From contig NZ_AUFN01000011.1 of the NCBI RefSeq assembly GCF_000426525.1, forward strand, positions 310,001 through 374,000: a stretch of DNA of 64,000 nt. Direction: 5' to 3'. Within the stretch, counting starts at the first letter, position 1; each line of letters starts with the position of its first letter. The position numbers were made by a program, and so were the translations under genes. The notes below the pieces were generated by a model. It had not been told where the DNA came from. It made no database searches and worked only from the letters and a program-made list of their open reading frames with translations. Source of the DNA: Nocardioides alkalitolerans DSM 16699. Its GTDB lineage: Bacteria; Actinomycetota; Actinomycetes; Propionibacteriales; Nocardioidaceae. Of this stretch, positions 7,446-15,226 are shown piece after piece.

Positions 7446-7951
7446 GTCGCGTCGTCCTGCGTGGCGGCGGTGATGGCGGTGAGGTCGGCGACGAGGCGCC
7501 GGGCGAGCTCGGCGTCGAGGCAGTCGATCGTCAGCGGCCCCGCCGCGGAGGCGGTGGTGACGGTGAGCGACCGCAGCGAGAACATGCGCATGATCGGGCC
7601 CTGCGTCGAGTCGACCGTCTGCACGCGGGAGAGCGGCGCGATCCGCTCCTCGACGGTGAGCCAGCCGCTGCGGGTGTGGACGGCGTCGTCGGTGACCTCC
7701 CAGCGGTGCACGCGGAACCGGAACGACGGCATCACCAGGGTCCACGCGAGGAGGAGGAGCGCGACGACCAGCGCCGGGACGGTGAACCACCACGGGCGGT
7801 CGGACCAGAGGAGCACCACCAGGCCCAGCACGACCCACACGACCGCCGTCGTGATCCCGGCGACGAGGCGCCAGTAGGTCACGGCGCGGGGCGAGACCTG
7901 GTGGGTCGGCTCGCGGAGGGCCACGGGCACGGGCGGCACAGCAGGTTCCAT
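7442..7951 (-). CDS. Membrane protein with one bPH2 (DUF304) domain, YdbS-like
   Basis: 169 residues from the ATG at 7951; a GTG three codons upstream (7960) is possible and neither has a good Shine-Dalgarno. Two transmembrane helices (about 24-44 and 50-70) precede a single bPH2 domain with RWEVTDDAVHTRSGWLTVEE and PLSRVQTVDSTQGPIMR, the usual signature of the YdbS half of YdbS/YdbT pairs. Its stop overlaps the start of the larger partner by four bases, so the two are probably made together as a membrane complex. It diverges from ychF across an 83-bp gap. Confidence 0.85.
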   Translation of the reverse strand: MEPAVPPVPVALREPTHQVSPRAVTYWRLVAGITTAVVWVVLGLVVLLWSDRPWWFTVPALVVALLLLAWTLVMPSFRFRVHRWEVTDDAVHTRSGWLTVEERIAPLSRVQTVDSTQGPIMRMFSLRSLTVTTASAAGPLTIDCLDAELARRLVADLTAITAATQDDAT

Positions 7952-8034
7952 CGACGTCACCCGGCGAGCCTCGCACACGGGGCGGGGCTCCTTGATGTGA
8001 ACCGCACCCGCGTCGCGCCGTAGAGTCTGCGCCC

Positions 8035-9108
8035 GTGGCACTCACCATCGGCATCGTCGGGCTCCCCAACGCGGGCAAGTCGACCCTCTTCAACGCACTG
8101 ACCAAGAACGACGTGCTCGCGGCGAACTACCCGTTCGCCACGATCGAGCCGAACGTCGGGGTGGTCGGTGTGCCCGACGACCGGCTCGCGAAGCTGGCGG
8201 AGATCTTCGGCTCGGCCAAGGTGCTCCCCGCGACGGTCGAGTTCGTCGACATCGCGGGCATCGTGCGCGGCGCCAGCGAGGGCGAGGGCCTCGGCAACAA
8301 GTTCCTCTCCCACATCCGCGAGTCGGCGGCGATCTGCCAGGTCACCCGCGTCTTCCGCGACGAGGACGTGACGCACGTCGACGGCGAGGTCAACCCCGCG
8401 AACGACATCTCCACCATCCAGACCGAGCTGATCCTCGCCGACCTCGACACGGTCGAGCGCGCGGTGACGCGGCTGGAGAAGGAGTCGCGCAAGGTCAAGG
8501 ACCTCGTCGCGAACCTCGAGGCGGCGAAGGCCGCCAAGGAGGCGCTGGAGTCGGGCACCCCGATCATCGCCACCGACATCGACCGCTCCCTGCTGCGCGA
8601 GCTGTCGCTGCTCACCGCGAAGCCCTTCCTCTACGTCTTCAACTGCGACGCCGACGAGCTCGCCGACGACGAGCTCAAGCAGCGCATGCGCGACCTGGTC
8701 GCCCCGGCGGAGGCGATCTTCCTCGACGCGAAGTTCGAGTCCGAGCTGATCGAGCTCGACGACGAGGAGGCCGTGGAGTTCCTCGCGGAGGCCGGCGTCG
8801 ACGAGCCCGGCCTCGAGGTGCTCGCCCGCGTCGGCTTCGAGACCCTCGGCCTGCAGACCTACCTCACCGCCGGTCCCAAGGAGACGCGCGCCTGGACCGT
8901 GCCGCAGGGCGCGAGCGCCCCCGAGGCCGCCGGCGTCATCCACACGGACTTCCAGAAGGGCTTCATCAAGGCCGAGATCGTCTCGTACGACGACCTCGTC
9001 GCCGCGGGCTCCATGGCCAAGGCCAAGGAGGCCGGCAAGGTGCGCATGGAGGGCAAGGACTACATCATGGCCGACGGCGACGTGGTGGAGTTCCGCTTCA
9101 ACGTCTGA
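8035..9108 (+). CDS. ychF: Redox-regulated ATPase/GTPase YchF (Obg family)
   Basis: 357 residues, the usual size. P-loop GLPNAGKST, effector region ANYPFATIEPNVG, G3 motif FVDIAG and a coiled-coil insert (DLDTVERAVTRLEKESRKVK) are followed by the TGS domain with TYLTAGPKETRAWTV and KGFIKAEIV near the end. YchF proteins prefer ATP over GTP because the G4 NKxD is changed; here FNCDADEL fills that place. It is a conserved ribosome-associated nucleotidase linked to translation and stress. Start is GTG, 30 bases after a TAGAGT-type -10 (8020-8025), so the leader is very short. It diverges from the bPH2 pair. Confidence 0.97.
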   Translation: MALTIGIVGLPNAGKSTLFNALTKNDVLAANYPFATIEPNVGVVGVPDDRLAKLAEIFGSAKVLPATVEFVDIAGIVRGASEGEGLGNKFLSHIRESAAICQVTRVFRDEDVTHVDGEVNPANDISTIQTELILADLDTVERAVTRLEKESRKVKDLVANLEAAKAAKEALESGTPIIATDIDRSLLRELSLLTAKPFLYVFNCDADELADDELKQRMRDLVAPAEAIFLDAKFESELIELDDEEAVEFLAEAGVDEPGLEVLARVGFETLGLQTYLTAGPKETRAWTVPQGASAPEAAGVIHTDFQKGFIKAEIVSYDDLVAAGSMAKAKEAGKVRMEGKDYIMADGDVVEFRFNV

Positions 9109-9297
9109 CCGTCCCGCTCGACGGCGGCTCGTCGTCCCAGACGATGGTCAGCGTCGACCGGAAGGCGTCGACGCCGTCGTACGACGACGGTGGTGCGCCC
9201 AGCAGCCGCCGGGCGTGTCCGGGGAGCCGAGGACGCCCCAGCCGTGGTCGTCGTACCAGGCCCGGACCACCCCGGACGTCGTTCCCAGGTCGCGCAC
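9098..9297 (-). pseudogene. Cold-shock-domain-like gene, frameshifted
   Basis: On the minus strand a frame from about 9297 (GTG) reads VVRAWYDDHGWGVLGSPDTP then GGCWAHH, which is the first half of a short cold-shock-like protein (V-x-x-W-x-D-x-x-G-W-G-V-L-x-S-P-D-x-P-G, W-A-H). At the run CACCACCGTCGTCG the frame is lost, and the rest, SSYDGVDAFRSTLTIVWDDE followed by PPSSGTVRR and a stop at 9098, continues in another frame. One missing or two extra bases would restore a protein of about 65 residues. It overlaps the end of ychF convergently by 11 bp. It is either a real pseudogene or a sequencing error in a repetitive spot. Confidence 0.6.
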
Positions 9298-9408
9298 GCC
9301 CGGAGTGTGTCCGATCGGTGCCACGGGATGGCAGCGATCGACCACGCTGTGTCGCGGGCCGCACGCCTCCGGCGCGTGGCCGTAGGTACCTCACCCCCTG
9401 CCCACGCC

Positions 9409-9448
9409 TTCCTGAACGCGCCTTCAGGTGCCTTCAGGTCCGCTTCAG
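9409..9448 (+). promoter_or_regulatory. TTCAG direct repeats, probable OmpR-type regulator site
   Basis: TTCAG occurs at 9423, 9433 and 9444 with 10-11-bp spacing, one helical turn, after a fourth, inverted copy (CTGAA at 9412-9416). This is the usual layout of tandem sites for winged-helix response regulators. It lies about 75 bp upstream of the PepSY gene at 9524. No two-component pair is next to it, so the cognate regulator would be elsewhere. The rest of the 9109-9523 gap, apart from the cold-shock remnant, shows nothing recognisable. Confidence 0.5.
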
Positions 9449-9523
9449 CGAGGGCGTCGCACAGTGGTGCCATCGCCACGGGGTGCACCACCCCGGGACA
9501 CCACCACCCTGGAGGAAACAGTC

Positions 9524-10153
9524 ATGAGCAAGGTCACCAGCAAGCGCGTCCTCGTCCCCGGCATCGCGGTCGTCGCCGTGCTCGCCGCCGGCGGCATCTT
9601 CTGGGCGGTCAGCGGCGACGGGGACGACCTGAGCCGTGACGACCGCGAGCGCGCCGAGTCCGCCGCCGTCGAGGAGGTCGGCAGCGGCCGGGCCGTGGAC
9701 GCCGACGTCGACGACGACACCGACGAGGGCGGCTCGCGTCTCTACGACGTCGAGGTCGTCGACGCCGACGGCCTCTCCTGGGACGTCCTGCTCGACGAGG
9801 ACTTCGAGGTGATCAGCAGCCGCGCCGACGACGACGGCCGCGGCGACCGCGGTGACGACGGCCAGGGCTCCGGCGCCGGTGCGGTTCCGAGCGCCGACCC
9901 GAGCGCGTCCTCCAGCACCTCGCCCGGCACCGCGCCGACCGGCGACGCCGACGACCAGCCCATCAGCGACGAGGAGCGTGCCCAGGTCGCCGCCGCGGCC
10001 GAGGCCGCCGTCGAGGGCGGCACCGCCGTCGACGTCGACCGCAGCGACGACGCCGGCGAGGCCTTCGAGGTCGAGGTCCGCGACGCGCAGAACCAGGACT
10101 GGGACGTCACCCTCGACGCCGACCTCGGCGTCATCTCCGCCGTCCGCGACTGA
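9524..10153 (+). CDS. Membrane-anchored protein with two PepSY domains
   Basis: 209 residues from the ATG at 9524 with GGAGGAAA at 9511-9518. An N-terminal transmembrane helix (about 9-28) is followed by two PepSY-like domains, roughly 38-95 and 145-209. They repeat one pattern: AESAAVEEVGSGRAVDADVD ... YDVEVVDADGLSWDVLLD and AAAEAAVEGGTAVDVDRS ... FEVEVRDAQNQDWDVTLD, joined by a low-complexity Asp/Ser/Pro linker. PepSY domains lie outside the membrane and are thought to inhibit peptidases or sense envelope state; actinobacterial copies are often controlled by envelope two-component systems. The protein is very acidic. The TTCAG repeats upstream fit such control. Confidence 0.85.
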   Translation: MSKVTSKRVLVPGIAVVAVLAAGGIFWAVSGDGDDLSRDDRERAESAAVEEVGSGRAVDADVDDDTDEGGSRLYDVEVVDADGLSWDVLLDEDFEVISSRADDDGRGDRGDDGQGSGAGAVPSADPSASSSTSPGTAPTGDADDQPISDEERAQVAAAAEAAVEGGTAVDVDRSDDAGEAFEVEVRDAQNQDWDVTLDADLGVISAVRD

Positions 10154-10159
10154 CCCGCG

Positions 10160-10348
10160 CTACTCGCTCAGCTCGGCCCGGACGATGAACCCGGTCGCGA
10201 CGGCGACCGCGGCCACGACGAGGACGATCCCGAGGCGCATCTGGGTGGGGGAGGGACCGCGTCCCCGCGCCTGGAGCCGCAGTGCGGCCGCCGAGCCCGC
10301 GAGGAGCGCGAGGCCACCGACGGCCAGCACGAGGAGGAAGGCGACCAT
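10160..10348 (-). CDS. Small membrane protein, possible Pho-regulon member
   Basis: 62 residues from the ATG at 10348 (a GTG at 10366 would add six). Two hydrophobic helices (MVAFLLVLAVGGLALLAG and LGIVLVVAAVAVATGFIV) are separated by a basic loop, LRLQARGRGPSPTQMR. No family recognised. It is convergent with the PepSY gene, seven bases apart. Its interest lies upstream: two 11-bp spaced GTTCACC repeats on its own strand about 55 bp before the start form a textbook PhoP/RegX3 PHO box, so it may be induced when phosphate is short. Confidence 0.7.
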   Translation of the reverse strand: MVAFLLVLAVGGLALLAGSAAALRLQARGRGPSPTQMRLGIVLVVAAVAVATGFIVRAELSE

Positions 10349-10402
10349 GCCCCGAGTGTCGTACACTCCTCAACTACCTGACCGACCGTCGGCCGCCGTC
10401 CC

Positions 10403-10424
10403 GGTGAACCCTGGGTGAACCCCG
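10403..10424 (-). promoter_or_regulatory. PHO box (two GTTCACC repeats, 11-bp period)
   Basis: The plus strand carries GGTGAAC at 10403-10409 and 10414-10420, which reads on the minus strand as GTTCACCCAGG followed by GTTCACC. Both heptamers match the actinobacterial PHO-box unit exactly and have the required 11-bp period. The only correctly oriented gene is the small membrane protein starting at 10348. SenX3-RegX3 is encoded in this window. Confidence 0.6.
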
Positions 10425-10435
10425 GTACGACGCAC

Positions 10436-10467
10436 GCGAGCCGCGCCCCCGAGGGGACGCGGCTCGC
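10436..10467 (-). terminator. Intrinsic-type terminator hairpin
   Basis: GCGAGCCGCG and CGCGGCTCGC form a 10-bp stem, extended by CCCC/GGGG around a tiny loop with one bulged A. It lies 42 bp downstream of the stop of the secreted protein at 10509 and separates it from the small membrane gene. There is no strong U tract, as is usual in GC-rich actinomycetes. Confidence 0.65.
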
Positions 10468-10508
10468 GGCCGTGCGGTGCTGCGGTGGAGCGGGCTGTGC
10501 GGGAGCGG

Positions 10509-11966
10509 TCAGCGGACCTTGCCGAAGGACAACGTCGAGTTGAGCGGCTTCCAGAGCGGCTTGGCCACGGCGATGCCGACGGTCAGCGTCTTGCCGCGCG
10601 CGGCGCTGGTGACCGTGTACGTGCGGGACTTCGCGCCCGGGATCGCCCGGCCGTCGAGGAACCACTGGTAGTAGACCTTGGTGCCCTGGGCCACCGCGGT
10701 CGAGGTGAGGACCGGCGCCGAGACCGACACCGTGCTGCCCGCCCGCGCCGTACCGGACTTCACGGCCGGCGTGCGGACCCAGGCCGCGGGCACGGAGCGC
10801 TGGCCGACCGTGCCGAAGTTGAAGGAGCCGGTGCGGGTCAGGTAGCCCGGCGCGGCGAACGCGATGCCGAGCGTGAGCGTGCGGCCGATGGCGTTGGCCG
10901 GCGGCGTGTAGGTCCGCGACTTCGCGCCCGGGATGACCGCCCCGTCGAGGTACCACTGGTAGTACGGCCGCAGCTCGGCGACGGTGCCGGTGTGGGTGAA
11001 CGACGGCGCCGAGACACCGACGGGCGTGCCGGCGAACGCAGCCCCGGACTTGGCGCCCGGGGTGCGCACCCAGGCGGCGGGGAACTGCTGCGTCGGGGCC
11101 GAGGTGACGATCTCGATCTCGTCGAACCAGACCAGCACGGGGGCCTTGCCGGCCTTCTCCGCGCGGATCGACACCAGCGCGATCTCGCCCCCGAGGTGGT
11201 GGGGGATCCGGAAGCGCGAGACGGGGGCGTTGCCGGTCACCGTCTGCGACAGGATCGTGGTGAAGGGCCAGTCGTCGTCGCTCACGACGCTGGCCGAGGC
11301 CGAGCCCGACTCACGGGCGAGGGCGCCGCGCCCGTCGGCGCCGGCGCGGAAGGACTCGAACCAGTAGCCCCCGTCGTCCTCGAGGTCCTCGGGCGAGATC
11401 GAGCTGACGACCGTGTGGAAGGTCGTGCCGGGCTCCCACTCGCCGTCGTACGCGATGTCGATGGGGACCCCCGTCGGCAGCGTGTCCACGGCCTCCACGC
11501 CGCCGACCTCGAGGCGCGCGGCGGTGGGTGCGCCGACCTCTTGGTAGGCGACCTCGGTGGTCGTCGAGCCGACCAGGCGTTCGCGGGAGTCGTACTCCTG
11601 GATCGTGACCGTGTAGGTCTGGCCGCTCACCAGTGCGTCAGGGGCGTAGCCGCAGTCCACCCAGGCCTGGCCCGTGCGTGAGCGACGGTCGTAGTCGGCC
11701 CAGGTGTACACGTCCACCGCGGGGGAGAGCGCGACCTCGTAGAAGGCGCCGGGCGTGCTGTCCGTGAACTCGACGACGAACCCGCAGCTGGCGTCGACGA
11801 ACGGCAGGTCGTAGCCGTAGTCGATGTCCTCCGCCTCCGCGTAGGACACGTCCGTGATGGTGATCCCGCTCGACGCGGCCTGGGCCGGCGTGCCGAACCC
11901 GGTCCCGCTGACCACGAGCGCGGCCGACCCTGCGGCGACGACGCCCGTCGTGATGATCCTGCGCAT
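10509..11966 (-). CDS. Secreted protein with two C-terminal Ig-like repeats
   Basis: 485 residues. A Sec signal peptide (MRRIITTGVVAAGSAALVVS..., cleavage probably after PAQA) is followed by an N-terminal half I do not recognise, which has beta-rich, fibronectin-like strands (GQTYTVTIQEYDSRERLVG), and by two tandem repeats of about 90 residues. Each repeat holds YYQW-[YF]-LDG-x-x-IPGAKSRTYT and a following G-[RK]-T-L-T-[LV]-GIA strand. This repeat is common at the ends of secreted actinobacterial proteins and probably serves surface attachment or spacing. No catalytic motif seen. Hairpins lie on both sides, so it is likely a single-gene transcript. Confidence 0.85.
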   Translation of the reverse strand: MRRIITTGVVAAGSAALVVSGTGFGTPAQAASSGITITDVSYAEAEDIDYGYDLPFVDASCGFVVEFTDSTPGAFYEVALSPAVDVYTWADYDRRSRTGQAWVDCGYAPDALVSGQTYTVTIQEYDSRERLVGSTTTEVAYQEVGAPTAARLEVGGVEAVDTLPTGVPIDIAYDGEWEPGTTFHTVVSSISPEDLEDDGGYWFESFRAGADGRGALARESGSASASVVSDDDWPFTTILSQTVTGNAPVSRFRIPHHLGGEIALVSIRAEKAGKAPVLVWFDEIEIVTSAPTQQFPAAWVRTPGAKSGAAFAGTPVGVSAPSFTHTGTVAELRPYYQWYLDGAVIPGAKSRTYTPPANAIGRTLTLGIAFAAPGYLTRTGSFNFGTVGQRSVPAAWVRTPAVKSGTARAGSTVSVSAPVLTSTAVAQGTKVYYQWFLDGRAIPGAKSRTYTVTSAARGKTLTVGIAVAKPLWKPLNSTLSFGKVR

Positions 11967-11991
11967 TTCCCCTCGTTCCCCTGGCGCGACA

Positions 11992-12018
11992 GAGCTCGGG
12001 ACGGCTTGTCCCGAGCTC
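11992..12018 (-). terminator. Perfect 11-bp stem hairpin, probable terminator
   Basis: GAGCTCGGGAC at 11992-12002 pairs with GTCCCGAGCTC at 12008-12018 around a 5-base loop. It is 76 bp past the stop of the SRPBCC gene and 26 bp before the start of the secreted protein at 11966, so it most likely ends the lcp-SRPBCC transcript, though it could act in the leader of the next gene. Confidence 0.55.
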
Positions 12019-12093
12019 GTGCGCGAAAAGTAACCGAGGGCGCGGGAAGAGGAGGGGGAAATGACGAAACGTTGCCGGAAACCTGCGCCAGGG

Positions 12094-12537
12094 TCAGGCG
12101 CGGCCGCCCAGCCGGGAGGCGAGGTTCGCGAGCAGCTCGTCGTGGATGCGCGCGAGCCCCTTGGGGGCGAAGGTCTTCTCGAAGAAGCCGCCGATGCCGC
12201 CGGCGCCCTTCCAGGTGGTGGTCACGGTGACTTCGCTGCCCGAGCCGTCGGGCGTCACGGCGTACCGCGTGACCATGGTCGAGTGCCGGTCGGTCTCGAC
12301 GACCTCGCTGCCGTCGACGGTGACGTCGGCGAGCACGTGGCGCACCCGCTTCTCGGTCGCGTGCAGCCGCCAGGTGACGACCGTGCCGGAGCCGATGCCG
12401 CCCTCGACCACGGAGTAGTCGGTGTACTTGTCGGTCAGGATCGCGGGCCTGACGGTCGTGTAGTCGCTCAGCGCGTCCAGGGCCACGGCCGGCGGGACGG
12501 ACAGGTGCGTGTGGGTGGTGGCGGTGACCTGGGCCAT
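12094..12537 (-). CDS. SRPBCC (START/polyketide cyclase-like) family protein
   Basis: 147 residues, typical for the single-domain SRPBCC superfamily, whose helix-grip fold binds hydrophobic ligands. The pattern is as expected: an N-terminal strand (VTATTHTHLSVPPAVALDAL), VVEGGIGSGTVVTWRLHA in the middle, EVTVTTTWKGAGGIGGFFEK and a long C-terminal helix (ARIHDELLANLASRL). Many actinobacterial members have this 'GxGTVV' form; the ligand is unknown. It is cytoplasmic with no signal. It lies 86 bp downstream of the LCP gene on the same strand and may share its transcript. Confidence 0.85.
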   Translation of the reverse strand: MAQVTATTHTHLSVPPAVALDALSDYTTVRPAILTDKYTDYSVVEGGIGSGTVVTWRLHATEKRVRHVLADVTVDGSEVVETDRHSTMVTRYAVTPDGSGSEVTVTTTWKGAGGIGGFFEKTFAPKGLARIHDELLANLASRLGGRA

Positions 12538-12623
12538 CGTCGTCTCCTCGAGGTCGGGGTGGTGGTGGGTGATGGTGGCTCAGGCCGTCGCCCGTACGGC
12601 GGGGGCCCGAGCCGGTGCGGGCC

Positions 12624-13868
12624 TCAGCAGAGGCCGTTCTGGTCGGCGAACTCCTCGGCGTCGATGCCCTCCGGCGCGGACGTCGTCGGGTCGTCGGCCG
12701 AGTCGTCGCTCGGGTCGTCGGACGTGCCGGTCGTCGGCGCGTCCGACGCGCTGCCGGTGGGGGCCGGAGCGGGCCCACCGGTGTTGACGGAGCCCCCGCT
12801 CTCCTCGGCGCCGATGGAGCCCTCGAGGAACTGCGGGGTCAGGGGCTGGTCCGTGCGCACCAGCGTCCACAGGTCGTCGGCCTCGTCGGTCCACACGAGG
12901 CGGTTCGGGTCCTCGACCCACTCCTCGCTCGGCACCGTCAGGAACGTGATGTTGTCGAGGCCGATCCCGTTGAGCTGCAGGCCCAGCTGACCGAGCTTCG
13001 CGAGGTCGCGGTACTCCTCCGTGATGGTCATCGACCCGGTGACCGCCTCGAGGAAGCCGGTGATCCGCGACGGGTTCGTCAGCGTCTCCGCCGACACCAC
13101 CTTGTTGGCCATCGACGCGAGGAAGGCCTGCTGGCGCTTCATGCGGCCGACGTCGCCGTTGATCGAGAGCTGGTGGCGCTCGCGCACGTAGATGAGGGCC
13201 TCCTCGCCGGTGGCGGTGAAGGTGCCCTCGCGGGGCAGCGCGTCGTTGAAGCGGCTCTCCTCGATCGGCTCGGGCAGGCAGATCTCGACCCCGTCGATCG
13301 CGTCGACCATGTCCTCGAAGCCGCCGAAGTCCATCTCGACGGTGGCGTCGACGTAGATGCCGGTGAGGGACTCCACCGTGCGGGCCGTGCAGATGGCGTC
13401 GGCCTCGTCGTACGCGGTGTTGAACATGACCATCTCCTCACCCGGCACGACCTCGCCGTCCTCGAGCTCGCAGTCGGGGCGGTCGACGAGCGCGTCGCGC
13501 GGCAGGCTGATGCCGTAGGCGAAGTCGCGGTCGCCTGAGACGTGCATGACGATCGCCGTGTCGGACCGCGCGCCCTCCTCGGGGTTGTTGAGGTCCGAGC
13601 CCACGAGCAGGATGTTGAGCGGCTCCTGGGGCGTGTCGGCGGCCTCCTTGTCGGGCCGCTCGCCCATCCGCTGCTCCGAGTCGGCGAAGGTGTCGATGTT
13701 GGCGCCCAGCTGCCGGTAGGCGAACGCGGCGGTCAGGGTGGTCACGAGCGCCAGCACCGCCGCGGTGGCCACGACGGCCCGCAGCACGGTGTGGCGTCGC
13801 TTGCCGCGGGCGCGCCGCTTCGGGCGGGTACGGCGGTCGGCGGCGCTCGACGCGGGGTCCTGTGGCAC
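12624..13868 (-). CDS. LytR-CpsA-Psr (LCP) family glycopolymer transferase
   Basis: 414 residues. A basic cytoplasmic N-terminus (KRRARGKRRHTVLR), one transmembrane helix (about 28-50), then the extracellular LCP domain (about 80-280) with NILLVGSDLNN, RSDTAIVMHVS, ISLPRDALVD and the conserved arginines in RHQLSINGDVGRMKRQQAFL. LCP enzymes move glycopolymers such as arabinogalactan or teichoic acids from lipid carriers to peptidoglycan. The C-terminus is an acidic Ser/Thr/Asp stalk ending in a lone Cys (QNGLC). No LytR_C domain is seen. Start is GTG at 13868. Confidence 0.92.
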   Translation of the reverse strand: MPQDPASSAADRRTRPKRRARGKRRHTVLRAVVATAAVLALVTTLTAAFAYRQLGANIDTFADSEQRMGERPDKEAADTPQEPLNILLVGSDLNNPEEGARSDTAIVMHVSGDRDFAYGISLPRDALVDRPDCELEDGEVVPGEEMVMFNTAYDEADAICTARTVESLTGIYVDATVEMDFGGFEDMVDAIDGVEICLPEPIEESRFNDALPREGTFTATGEEALIYVRERHQLSINGDVGRMKRQQAFLASMANKVVSAETLTNPSRITGFLEAVTGSMTITEEYRDLAKLGQLGLQLNGIGLDNITFLTVPSEEWVEDPNRLVWTDEADDLWTLVRTDQPLTPQFLEGSIGAEESGGSVNTGGPAPAPTGSASDAPTTGTSDDPSDDSADDPTTSAPEGIDAEEFADQNGLC

Positions 13869-13940
13869 GGCTGCTCCCGGTGGAGGTGAGGGGTGTCGGC
13901 CCCCAACCTACGTTCCGACGCCCCGCGCCGCCCGGGAAGG

Positions 13941-14903
13941 TCAGCGAGCCCGTACGCCCCGCACCAGGTCGGCGGCCGCTCCGTCCCACCGCGGATGGTC
14001 GAAGGTGAAGCCGGCGTCGAGCAGCCGGCCGGGCACGACGCGACGGCTCTTGAGCAGCAGCTCGGGGTCCGTCCGCAGGATGAAGGCGCCGATCGAGGCC
14101 ATCCAGCGGGTGGCCGGCAGGCCCGGTCGGCGACCCCACGCCCGACGCAGGCCGCGCATCAGCTCGCGCTGCGGCAGCGGTCCGGGCGCGGCGAGGTTGA
14201 CGGGTCCGTCGAGGTCGTCGTGCTCGAGCAGGAACAGCACCGCCCGGGCGAAGTCGTCGGCGTGGATCCACGACACGTACTGGCCTCCGCCCGCGACCGG
14301 GCCGCCGAGGCCGAGCCGGGCGAGCCAGAGCAGGTAGTCGAGCACACCCCCACGCTCGGTGCCCATCACCATCGCGGTCCGCAGGGCCACCCGCCGGGTC
14401 GCGGGCAGGTCGGCCTCCTGCTGCGCCGCCTCCCAGCGGCGGGCGATCCGCACGCTGTACTCCCAGTACAGGGGCACGTGCGGCTCGTCGCCGCCGATGA
14501 CGCCGGTGGCCTCGTCGTGGGCGGGACCGCGGGTGTCGGCGTAGATCGTCGCCGTGCTCATCTGCAGCCAGACCCGTGGCGGGCGCTCGGCCTTCATCAC
14601 GGCTTCGCCGACGACCCGTGTGGACTCGACCCGCGAGTCCATCATCTCGCGCAGGTGCTCGTCGGTGTAGCGGCAGCTCACCGTGCGACCGGCCAGGTTG
14701 ACCACGGCGTCGGCGCCGTCGAGCTCGTCGGCCCACGGGCCGAGCGTCCGCCCGTCCCACTCCACGTGGCGCACGCCCGGCTCGAGGGGGCGGGGGTGAC
14801 GGCTCAGGACGACGACCTCGTGACCCTGCGCGACGAGCGCCCGACGCAGGACGCCACCGACGTGGCCGGTGCCACCGGGGATGACGATCTTCATGGGAGA
14901 CAT
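13941..14903 (-). CDS. TIGR01777-type NAD-dependent epimerase/SDR with DUF1731 C-terminus
   Basis: 320 residues. An N-terminal Rossmann motif (KIVIPGGTGHVGGVL), the family hallmark GADAVVNLAGRTVSCRY, STATIYADTRG and a C-terminal DUF1731-like tail with DPELLLKSRRVVPGRLL. Members are related to cell-division inhibitor SulA-type epimerases of E. coli (YfcH); the substrate is unknown. The ATG at 14903 is six bases after a TAGGCT -10 (14911-14916, minus strand), suggesting a leaderless message; a second ATG at 14894 is possible. A perfect 14-bp palindrome just upstream matches those before the TetR operon, so this gene is probably repressed by that TetR protein. Confidence 0.88.
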   Translation of the reverse strand: MSPMKIVIPGGTGHVGGVLRRALVAQGHEVVVLSRHPRPLEPGVRHVEWDGRTLGPWADELDGADAVVNLAGRTVSCRYTDEHLREMMDSRVESTRVVGEAVMKAERPPRVWLQMSTATIYADTRGPAHDEATGVIGGDEPHVPLYWEYSVRIARRWEAAQQEADLPATRRVALRTAMVMGTERGGVLDYLLWLARLGLGGPVAGGGQYVSWIHADDFARAVLFLLEHDDLDGPVNLAAPGPLPQRELMRGLRRAWGRRPGLPATRWMASIGAFILRTDPELLLKSRRVVPGRLLDAGFTFDHPRWDGAAADLVRGVRAR

Positions 14904-14922
14904 GACGTCAGCCTAGGATGAA

Positions 14923-14967
14923 TTGAACGCGTTCAAAAGAGGCTCGAGGGTAAAATGAACGTGTTCA
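14923..14967. promoter_or_regulatory. Two TetR-type operators upstream of the epimerase gene
   Basis: TTGAACGCGTTCAA at 14923-14936 is a perfect palindrome, and TGAACGTGTTCA at 14956-14967 repeats its arms (TGAAC-N2-GTTCA). The first lies within the promoter region of the epimerase gene starting at 14903. The same arms appear before the operon containing the TetR gene. The 14904-15226 gap also holds a tandem duplication and no gene. Confidence 0.65.
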
Positions 14968-15041
14968 AGAACGCAGTTGCGGGGTGGCTCGGGGGTGGGC
15001 GAAGCGTGGGTGTGCGGAGAGGTCCCCGGTGACGCGGAGGG

Positions 15042-15225
15042 TGCGGACCCAGGCCCGCGGGATCGGCTGGCCTTAGTCCGCGGCGGGCGGGCCGTCGATG
15101 GAGTGCGGACCGAGGCCCGCGGGATCGGCTGGCCTTAGTCCGCGGCGGGCGGGCCGTCGATGGGGTGCGGACCGAGGCCCGCGGGATGCGGTGGCTGGAG
15201 TCCGCGCCTGGGGCCGAGGTCGCGC
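15042..15225. repeat. Imperfect 61/62-bp tandem duplication
   Basis: A unit beginning GTGCGGACC and containing GGATCGGCTGGCCTTAGTCC occurs at 15042 and 15103, with a third diverged, partial copy from 15165. Units one and two differ by about three changes, one a single-base indel, so the duplication is recent. It lies directly downstream of the TetR stop codon at 15227. No coding or structured RNA function seen. Confidence 0.75.
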
Positions 15226-15226
15226 G

